In this document: positions 13,996-19,045 of the stretch, piece after piece
How positions within the stretch are numbered: position 1 is the first letter of the stretch
Layout: every line of letters begins with the position of its first letter
Assembly: GCA_030152105.1 (NCBI GenBank)
Contig: JASLIH010000206.1
Coordinates: 1 to 19,045, forward strand
DNA length: 19,045 nucleotides
Origin: Actinomycetes bacterium
GTDB taxonomy: Bacteria > Actinomycetota > CALGFH01
Direction of reading: 5' to 3'
Made by a program: the position numbers and the translations under genes
The notes under the pieces: model-generated
What the model was told of the DNA's origin: nothing
Seen by the model: the letters and a program-made list of their open reading frames with translations, nothing else
The model's database searches: none

Positions 13996-15273
13996 TCAGG
14001 TTGTGGCGGCGCGGGGGGCGGAGCCGCGGAGGGTCTCGACCCGGTCGAGGAGGCGGGCGGCGATGGCCGCCTTGGAGGTCCGGGGGAGCTCCTCGACGGT
14101 GTCGGCGTCGACCAGGTAGGCGTCCGCGTCGTCGGCCCCGAAGGCGGAGTTGGCGCCCTCGACGTGGTTGAGGACCACCAGGTCGAGGTGCTTGGCCTTG
14201 AGCTTGCGGCGAGCCCCGGCGAGGTGGTCGCCGGTCTCGGCCGCGAAGCCGACCAGGACCTGGCCGGGCCGGCGGCGGCGGCCCAGCTCGGCCAGCGTGT
14301 CGGGGGTGGGCTCGAGCACGACCTCGGGGACGCCCTGGTCCTTCTTGAGCTTGCCCTCGGCGACCCGCTTGGGCCGGAAGTCGGCCACCGCGGCCGCCAT
14401 CACCAGCACGTCCTGGGCGTCGGCGTCGGCCAGGACGGCGTCGTAGAGCTGCTGGGCGGTCTCGACCCGGACCACCCGGGCCCCGGCCGGCGGGTCGACC
14501 GTGGTGGCGGCGGCCACGGCGGTGACCTCGGCGCCGCGAGCCACGGCCTCGGCCACGATCGCCGCGCCCATCCGGCCCGAGGAGCGGTTCCCGAGGTACC
14601 GGACGGGGTCCAGCGGCTCCCGGGTCCCACCCAGGCTGACCAGTACCCGCACCCCGGCCAGGCTTCGTTCGGGGGCGAGGGCGGCGGCGACGCCGGCGAC
14701 CAGGTCGTCCAGCTCGGCCAGGCGGCCGGGGCCGACGTCGCCGGAGGTGAGCGGACCCGATGCCGGGGGCACGACCCGGGCCCCGCGAGCCTCGAGGGTC
14801 GCGAGGTTGGCCCGGGTGGCCGGGTGCTCCCACATCTCGGTGTGCATGGCCGGGGCGACCACCACCGGGCCGCCGAAGGCCAGGGCGACGTTGGTGAGCA
14901 GGTCGTCGGCCAGGCCCGCGGCCAGCCGGGCCAGGGTGTGGGCGGTCGCCGGGGCGACCACCAGGACCTGGCCCCAGCGGGCCAGGTCGACGTGGGTGAC
15001 GGCGGCCGGATCGTCCCAGACCGAGGCCGGCACCGGCCGGCCGGTGAGGGCGGCGAAGGTGGCCCGGCTGACCATCCGCTCGCCAGACTCCGTGAGCAGG
15101 GGCTGCACCTCGGCCCCGGCGCGCTGTAGCTCGCGGGCCAGCTCGGCCGCCTTGTAGGCGGCGATCCCGCCGGTCACCCCGAGCAGCACCCTGGCACCGG
15201 CCAGGACCAGGTTCGACCGGGGGGCTGCCGCTCCGCTACCTGAGCCTCCCGGACCCCCCGCCGCCCCGTCCAC
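13996..15273 (-). CDS. coaBC: Bifunctional PPC synthetase/decarboxylase (CoaBC, Dfp)
   Basis: Couples 4'-phosphopantothenate to cysteine and decarboxylates the product in coenzyme A synthesis. The 425-residue protein has an FMN-binding CoaC half (about 25-200) with GVTGGIAAYK, THVDLARW (catalytic His94), APATAHTLARLAAGLADDLL and PAMHTEMW. The CoaB half (about 205-415) has LGGTREPLDPVRYLGNRSSGRMG and AAAVADFRP with the KLKK loop. In the CoaC half the PAMN Asn is His and the usual ACGD cysteine region reads LTSGD. The GTG start (15273) directly abuts the rpoZ stop. The first 25 residues are Gly/Ala-rich, so a later GTG near 15189 is possible. Confidence 0.95.
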   Translation of the reverse strand: MDGAAGGPGGSGSGAAAPRSNLVLAGARVLLGVTGGIAAYKAAELARELQRAGAEVQPLLTESGERMVSRATFAALTGRPVPASVWDDPAAVTHVDLARWGQVLVVAPATAHTLARLAAGLADDLLTNVALAFGGPVVVAPAMHTEMWEHPATRANLATLEARGARVVPPASGPLTSGDVGPGRLAELDDLVAGVAAALAPERSLAGVRVLVSLGGTREPLDPVRYLGNRSSGRMGAAIVAEAVARGAEVTAVAAATTVDPPAGARVVRVETAQQLYDAVLADADAQDVLVMAAAVADFRPKRVAEGKLKKDQGVPEVVLEPTPDTLAELGRRRRPGQVLVGFAAETGDHLAGARRKLKAKHLDLVVLNHVEGANSAFGADDADAYLVDADTVEELPRTSKAAIAARLLDRVETLRGSAPRAATT

Positions 15274-15525
15274 CTACTTGATGGACTCGGCGACCTCGGC
15301 CGGGCGCTCCCAGTTCAGCTTGTCCTCGACCAGCTCCTGGAGGGCGACCGAGAGGGCCTTGCGGTTGGGGCCGGCGTCGACCATCGGCGGGACGAACTCG
15401 CCGATGCCCTCGCCGAGCTGGCTGTAGTAGCCGTTGATCTGCCTGGCCCGCCTGGCGGCCAGGATGACCAGGGTGTATTTGGAGTCGACCCGGGCGAGCA
15501 GGTCGTCGATCTTGGGCTCGATCAT
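15274..15525 (-). CDS. rpoZ: RNA polymerase omega subunit (RpoZ)
   Basis: Small RNA polymerase subunit that binds the beta' C-terminal region and helps its assembly. The 83-residue product begins [20 protein letters not shown] and carries the conserved [12 protein letters not shown] segment (about 23-34), followed by the actinobacterial-style stretch [20 protein letters not shown]. The ATG (15523-15525) overlaps the gmk stop as TGATG, so it is translationally coupled to gmk. The gmk-rpoZ-coaBC order is widely conserved in bacteria, which supports the call despite the short length. It ends immediately before the coaBC start. Confidence 0.95.
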   Translation of the reverse strand: MIEPKIDDLLARVDSKYTLVILAARRARQINGYYSQLGEGIGEFVPPMVDAGPNRKALSVALQELVEDKLNWERPAEVAESIK

Positions 15526-16160
15526 CAGTGCTTCCGCTCCTTGACGCGCGTGTGACCGCCGTTGATGGTACGCCGCCGGAGCCGATCGACGATCTCGACC
15601 ACCTCGCGGGCGGCCACCTCCAGGTCGTCGTTGACCACCGTGACGTCGAACTCGGGCTCGGCGGCCAGCTCGTCGGAGGCCTTGGCCAGCCGTCCGCGGA
15701 TCTGCTGGTCGGTCTCGCTGCCCCTGGTGCGCAGCCGCCGCTCCAGCTCCTGGAGGCTGGGCGGGGTGATGAACACCATGAAGGCCCGCGGCTCGGCCGC
15801 CTTGACCTGCCGGGCGCCCTGGACGTCGATCTCGACCAGCACGTCGCGGCCCTCGGCCAGGGCCCGGTCGATCGGCTTCCTCGGCGTGCCGTAGCGCTCG
15901 CCGAAGATGTCGGCCCACTCCAGGAACCCGCCGGCCTCGATCATGTCGTCGAACTTGCCGTGGTCGACGAAGTGGTAGTGACGACCCTCGTCCTCACGTG
16001 GCCGCGGCCCCCGGGTGGTGGCCGAGATGGACAGCTCCAGGTCGGGTAGAGCGGCCAGCAGCCTGGCGACGATGGCGCCCTTGCCGACCCCAGAAGGGCC
16101 GGCGAGCACGATCAGCTTGCCTCGCCGACCCGACTGCTGGTAGCCCCCACCATTGGTCAA
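15525..16160 (-). CDS. gmk: Guanylate kinase (Gmk)
   Basis: Phosphorylates GMP to GDP with ATP. The 211-residue protein shows the P-loop GPSGVGKG (21-28), the GMP-binding [13 protein letters not shown] (44-56) and [25 protein letters not shown] (79-93), the [10 protein letters not shown] core (111-120) and the lid with RLRTRGSE and DQQIRGRL. The P-loop ends in Gly28-Ala29 where Ser/Thr is normal. The start is taken as TTG at 16158-16160, 13 nt past mihF, because no ATG or GTG is available before the fold begins; no clear ribosome binding site is seen, so the start is the least certain part. Confidence 0.94.
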   Translation of the reverse strand: MTNGGGYQQSGRRGKLIVLAGPSGVGKGAIVARLLAALPDLELSISATTRGPRPREDEGRHYHFVDHGKFDDMIEAGGFLEWADIFGERYGTPRKPIDRALAEGRDVLVEIDVQGARQVKAAEPRAFMVFITPPSLQELERRLRTRGSETDQQIRGRLAKASDELAAEPEFDVTVVNDDLEVAAREVVEIVDRLRRRTINGGHTRVKERKH

Positions 16161-16173
16161 CGCGCGGTGCTTG

Positions 16174-16491
16174 CTACTTCTTGCCGCCGAACTCGGCGAG
16201 CAGGGCGTCCTTCTGCTTGGAGCCCAGGCCCCGGACCCGGCGGGAGGCGGAGATGTCGAGCTTCTCCATGATCTTGCGGGCGCGGACCTTGCCGACCCCG
16301 GGCATGCTCTCGAGCACGCTGGAGACCTTCATCTTGCCCACCGTCTCGTCGGAGTCTTTGGCAAGGACGGTGGCCAGGCTCATGTTGCCGCTCTTGAGCT
16401 GAGCCTTGAGCTCTGCCCGCTTGCGGCGCGCCTCGGCCGCCTTCTCCAACGCCTGCTGGCGCTGCTCGGGCGTCAGGGTTGGCAGGGGCAT
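16174..16491 (-). CDS. mihF: Actinobacterial integration host factor (mIHF)
   Basis: A 105-residue nucleoid-associated DNA-binding protein unrelated to the HU/IHF fold, known as essential in mycobacteria and a developmental regulator in Streptomyces. It begins with a basic helix (LTPEQRQQALEKAAEARRKR, 6-25). The helix-turn-helix region SVLESMPGVGKVRARKIMEK (about 57-76) follows, then the C-terminal RVRGLGSKQKDALLAEF. The family occurs essentially only in actinobacteria, so it is the strongest taxonomic marker here. The ATG at 16491 follows AGGAGG by 5 nt. It sits between pyrF and gmk, the same order as in mycobacteria, and has a candidate promoter of its own. Confidence 0.96.
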   Translation of the reverse strand: MPLPTLTPEQRQQALEKAAEARRKRAELKAQLKSGNMSLATVLAKDSDETVGKMKVSSVLESMPGVGKVRARKIMEKLDISASRRVRGLGSKQKDALLAEFGGKK

Positions 16492-16533
16492 TCGTGCCTC
16501 CTCGTAGGCTCGTTCTGGATCGAAGACTGGCGG

Positions 16534-16563
16534 ATTCTATGCATACCTTGGCGGCGGCCACAA
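16534..16563 (-). promoter_or_regulatory. Candidate promoter of mihF-gmk-rpoZ-coaBC
   Basis: A strong -10 TAGAAT (16539-16534) follows TTGTGG (16563-16558) by 18 bp on the minus strand. The 104-bp pyrF-mihF gap is noticeably AT-richer than its surroundings, as expected for a promoter of a highly expressed nucleoid protein. Leader length would be about 35 nt. Confidence 0.55.
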
Positions 16564-16595
16564 TCTATCGGCGCTGGTCAGAAACCCTCCTGTGT

Positions 16596-17360
16596 TCACA
16601 AACCGTCAAATCGACCTTGAGCGTCCATCGCTTTGGGACGGTTCGCGCGTTCGTCCCCTCCCTCCTTGGGCCCTGCCGCGAGCGCCTCGTCGCGCACCGC
16701 CCGGGCAGCCGCGCCCACGTCGTCTGACCTGGTGATCGGGCGCCCGACGACGATCCGGCTGGCCCCGGCGGCGACGGCCTCGGCCGGGGTCGCCACCCGT
16801 GCCTGGTCGTCAGATGACGCCGACGAGCGGGCCGGACGGACCCCGGGGCAGATGAGCTCGACCGAGGGTCCGAGCTGGGCGCGCAGGGCGGCCACCTCAA
16901 GGGGCGAGCAGACGATGGCCGGGCAGCCGGACCGCACGGCCAGGCCGGCCAGCCGGGGCACGGCCTCGCCGGCCGGGGGGAGGCCGACGGCGGCCAGGTC
17001 GGCCGGGCCGGCGCTGGTCAGGATCGTCACCGCGGCCACCCGGCAGCGGTCGCCGGCGGCCTCGACAGCGGCCTCCAGCATGGCCGGCCCGCCGAGGGCG
17101 TGGACGGTGACCAGCTCGGCCCCGGCCCGGGCGGCGGCCCGCATCCCGCCGGCCACGGTGGCCGGGATGTCGTGCAGCTTGAGGTCGAGCATCACCCGGC
17201 GGCCGTCGCCAGCCAGGGCGGCGACCGCGGCCGGCCCGGCGGCCCCGAACAGCTCGAGCCCGGCCTTGACCATCCCAGCCGCCTCCCCGGCGGCCCACGA
17301 CCAGGCCAGCGCCTGCTCCAGGTCGTCGGTGTCCAAGGCCAGGACCAGTGGCGACTCCAT
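16596..17360 (-). CDS. pyrF: Orotidine 5'-phosphate decarboxylase (PyrF)
   Basis: Last step of UMP synthesis, decarboxylating OMP. The 254-residue TIM barrel carries the catalytic signature MLDLKLHDIP (Asp59, Lys61, Asp64), VKAGLELFG, VTILTSAG and the phosphate-binding IVVGRPIT. The short DxKxxD type resembles the E. coli-like class; to my recollection mycobacteria carry the longer class II enzyme. After RDEALAAG a polar tail of about 25 residues extends beyond the barrel and has no recognisable motif. ATG at 17358-17360 is the start, with only a weak ribosome binding site. It lies 128 nt after pyrD, separated by a tandem repeat. Confidence 0.95.
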   Translation of the reverse strand: MESPLVLALDTDDLEQALAWSWAAGEAAGMVKAGLELFGAAGPAAVAALAGDGRRVMLDLKLHDIPATVAGGMRAAARAGAELVTVHALGGPAMLEAAVEAAGDRCRVAAVTILTSAGPADLAAVGLPPAGEAVPRLAGLAVRSGCPAIVCSPLEVAALRAQLGPSVELICPGVRPARSSASSDDQARVATPAEAVAAGASRIVVGRPITRSDDVGAAARAVRDEALAAGPKEGGDERANRPKAMDAQGRFDGL

Positions 17361-17405
17361 CGGCGGAGCCTACTCGCGACCTGTGACCGACGGAACAGCC
17401 ATTCG

Positions 17406-17501
17406 CAGCGCTCGGCCTCGGTCAAGGCCCGGGAACAGGGGCATGGTCAGCGCTCGGCCTCGGTCAAGGCCCGGGAACAGGGGCATGGTCAGCGCTCGGC
17501 C
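17406..17501. repeat. 42-bp tandem repeat between pyrD and pyrF
   Basis: Two identical 42-bp units (17406-17447 and 17448-17489) are followed by a 12-bp start of a third unit (17490-17501) that lies inside the last codons of pyrD. Each unit holds the minus-strand hairpin GGCCT-TGACCG-AGGCC, an AGCGCT palindrome and an ATG. The pyrD stop (17489-17491) straddles the last unit border. It looks like a duplication that grew out of the pyrD 3' end. No other copy was noticed in the window. Confidence 0.95.
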
Positions 17502-18412
17502 TTGAACATCGCCGGGAGCTCGGCCGGCGACCCGGCGCCCTGGGCGTCGAGGTAGCGCTCGAGGCCCTCGGCGACCTCGACCACCGCTCGAGGGTTGAGA
17601 AAGCTGCCGGTGCCGACGGCGACCGCGGTCGCCCCGACCAGCAGGAGCTCGGCCGCGTCCTCGCCGGTGACCACGCCCCCGGTGCCGACGATCGGCACCC
17701 CGGGCAGGGCCTGGGCGACCTGCCAGACGCAGCGGACGGCCACCGGCCGGATCGCCGGGCCGGACAGCCCGCCGGTGACCGCGGCCAGCCGGGGCCGCCG
17801 CCGGCCGACATCCACGGCCATGCCGAGCAGGGTGTTGATCAGGGTCAGCCCGTCGGCCCCGGCGTCCACCACCGCCCGGGCAACGGCGACCAGGTCGGTG
17901 ACGTCGGCGGTGAGCTTGGCCAGCACCGGGGTCGAGGTGGCCCGCTTGACAGCCCGGACGACCTCGGCCGCGGCCGCCGGGTCGGTGGCGAACACTTCGC
18001 CGCGGTGCTCGACGTTGGGACACGACAGGTTGAGCTCGACCAGGGCCACCCCAGGCTCGCCGTCCAGCCGGTCGGCCAGCTGCCCGAACTCGCCCGGGGT
18101 ACGGCCGACCAGGCTGGCCACAACGGTGGCGCCGGCGTCGGCCAGGAAGCGCAGGTCCCCGGCGCGGAACGCCTCCACCCCCGGGTTCTGGAGGCCGATG
18201 GCGTTGAGCATCCCCGAGGGGGTCTCGGCCACCCTCGGGGTCGGGCGGCCGCGGCGGGGCTCCAGGCTGACCGACTTGGTGACGATCCCGCCGAGGGCGG
18301 CCAGGTCGACCCAGCCGGCCATCTCCCGTCCGAACCCGAAGCACCCGGAGGCGGCCAGCACCGGCGTCCTGAGCCGGACCCCGCACAGGTCGGCCGACAG
18401 ATCGACCGTCAT
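17489..18412 (-). CDS. pyrD: Dihydroorotate dehydrogenase class 1B, catalytic subunit (PyrD)
   Basis: Oxidises dihydroorotate to orotate in pyrimidine synthesis, passing electrons via FMN to PyrK. The 307-residue TIM barrel starts MTVDLSADLCGVRLRTPVLA and shows NAIGLQNPG, the class 1B active-site loop ELNLSCPNV with base Cys131, INTLLGMAVD and the FMN phosphate site GTGGVVTGEDAAELLLVGA. The Cys base and the adjacent pyrK both mark class 1B, which uses NAD+ as final acceptor. The ATG at 18410-18412 overlaps the pyrK stop as ATGA. The 3' end runs into the 42-bp repeat, so the last residues (FKAER) may have been shaped by it. Confidence 0.97.
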   Translation of the reverse strand: MTVDLSADLCGVRLRTPVLAASGCFGFGREMAGWVDLAALGGIVTKSVSLEPRRGRPTPRVAETPSGMLNAIGLQNPGVEAFRAGDLRFLADAGATVVASLVGRTPGEFGQLADRLDGEPGVALVELNLSCPNVEHRGEVFATDPAAAAEVVRAVKRATSTPVLAKLTADVTDLVAVARAVVDAGADGLTLINTLLGMAVDVGRRRPRLAAVTGGLSGPAIRPVAVRCVWQVAQALPGVPIVGTGGVVTGEDAAELLLVGATAVAVGTGSFLNPRAVVEVAEGLERYLDAQGAGSPAELPAMFKAER

Positions 18413-19045
18413 CCGGCCGGCTCCAGCTCGGGGTAGCCCAGGTCGGCCCAGGCGATGGCCGCGCCGTCGAACACCGGCCCCTCCAGGCACGACCTGGCCA
18501 TCCGGGTCGGCGTTCCCGGCCCGACGGGCAGCACGCAGGAGAAGCAGATGCCGGTGCCGCAGGCCATCTGCTCCTCGACCGCGACCTGGCAGGCCACGCC
18601 GGCGGCGGCGGCCACCCGGCTCACGGCGGCCAGCATGGGCATGGGCCCACAGGCGTAGACCCGCTCGGCCCCGACGCCGGCCAGCAGCTCGGGCAGGGGG
18701 TCGGTGACCAGCCCCCGCCGGCCGGCCGACCCGTCGTCGGTGGTCACGGTCAGGCTGTGGCCGAGCCGCTCGGCCTCCATGGCGTGCAGCAGGCGGCCGG
18801 CGGTGGCCGCCCCGATCACGAAGTCGACCCGGCAGCGGCGCGCCCGCAGCTCGGTGGCCAGGAAGAACAGTGGGGCGGTGCCGTAGCCGCCGCCGACCAG
18901 CAGGCAGCCCGCCGGCGTCTCCGGTGGGTCGAAGGCCCGGCCCAGCGGGCCGAGCGCGTCGACCACGTCGTGGGGCCGCAGCCCGGCCAGGGCCCTGGTC
19001 CCGGCCCCGACCACGTCGAACACCACCTCGACGGACCCCCCGGAC
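18409..19045 (-). CDS. pyrK: Dihydroorotate dehydrogenase electron-transfer subunit (PyrK), 5' end missing
   Basis: Transfers electrons from PyrD to NAD+ through FAD and a [2Fe-2S] cluster. The visible 211 residues start inside the FAD-binding barrel (VVFDVVGAGTRALAGLRPHD, DALGPLGRAF). They continue through the NAD-binding Rossmann part (GCLLVGGGYGTAPLFFLA, ERVYACGPMPML) and end with the cluster motif MACGTGICFSC plus a later Cys in RSCLEG. The gene has no start in the window: the frame is open to 19045, and an internal GTG at 19026 lies within a conserved segment. The stop overlaps pyrD, as usual for the co-translated PyrD2-PyrK2 complex. Confidence 0.95.
   Translation of the reverse strand, partial: SGGSVEVVFDVVGAGTRALAGLRPHDVVDALGPLGRAFDPPETPAGCLLVGGGYGTAPLFFLATELRARRCRVDFVIGAATAGRLLHAMEAERLGHSLTVTTDDGSAGRRGLVTDPLPELLAGVGAERVYACGPMPMLAAVSRVAAAAGVACQVAVEEQMACGTGICFSCVLPVGPGTPTRMARSCLEGPVFDGAAIAWADLGYPELEPAG

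Noticed and set aside
17370..17486. A 38-codon small gene in the pyrD-pyrF repeat, beginning with ATG 2 nt after the pyrD stop.
   Set aside because: It has no ribosome binding site, consists mostly of the 14-codon repeat and resembles no protein; treated as a by-product of the repeat. Conservation in relatives would change this.
17406..17501. CRISPR array or attachment site at the 42-bp repeat.
   Set aside because: The units are directly adjacent without spacers, only two are complete, and no integrase or cas gene is nearby.

Overview
The window is a GC-rich stretch in which every recognisable gene lies on the minus strand, so the biology reads from position 19045 down to 1. It suggests an actinobacterium (Actinomycetota). 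The reasons are the actinobacterial-type integration host factor gene (mihF), its linkage to gmk-rpoZ-coaBC-metK-priA-fmt-rsmB-rpe-rib, a helicase-dead type PriA, and very frequent GTG starts. The class 1B dihydroorotate dehydrogenase pair (PyrD plus the iron-sulfur flavoprotein PyrK) and an E. coli-type PyrF differ from what I recall of mycobacteria. They hint at a deeper-branching class, but I cannot name the organism from the sequence.

Layout in the direction of transcription. (1) 19045-16596: end of the pyrimidine operon, pyrK (cut by the window edge), pyrD and pyrF, with a 42-bp tandem repeat between pyrD and pyrF. (2) 16563-13996: a candidate promoter, then mihF, gmk, rpoZ and coaBC (nucleoid protein, GMP kinase, RNA polymerase omega, coenzyme A synthesis), tightly packed. 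(3) 13995-12738: an epoxide hydrolase inserted between coaBC and metK, behind a promoter carrying two palindromes. (4) 12730-4899: metK, priA, def, fmt, rsmB, rpe and a receiver-GGDEF response regulator. These cover S-adenosylmethionine supply, replication restart, formyl-Met chemistry, rRNA methylation, the pentose phosphate pathway and signalling. (5) 4898-248: an FMN riboswitch leader followed by ribD, ribE, ribBA and ribH (a complete GTP/ribulose-5-phosphate-to-riboflavin set) and hisG, with coupled or nearly coupled junctions. (6) 229-1: a promoter and the start of a cold-shock protein gene.

How the genes work together: rpe makes or removes ribulose 5-phosphate, which RibBA uses together with GTP to start riboflavin synthesis, and gmk feeds the guanine nucleotide pool. 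RibH and RibE finish riboflavin, and FMN feeds back on the leader RNA. The leader shows a strong hairpin burying the ribD ribosome binding site and start codon. It also shows a competing pairing (14 of 16 positions) between the aptamer 5' strand and that hairpin, so a translational on/off switch can be read directly. hisG lies 17 nt behind ribH and so probably shares this control.

No tRNA, rRNA, insertion sequence, CRISPR array or prophage gene was seen, and no gene-free stretch exceeds 300 bases. The longest is the 242-base rib leader (4657-4898). The less ordinary elements are the riboswitch switching structure, the epoxide hydrolase with its operator-like palindromes, the pyrD-pyrF tandem repeat, a repeat-derived proline-rich linker in PriA, and altered active-site motifs in Gmk, CoaBC and the GGDEF protein.
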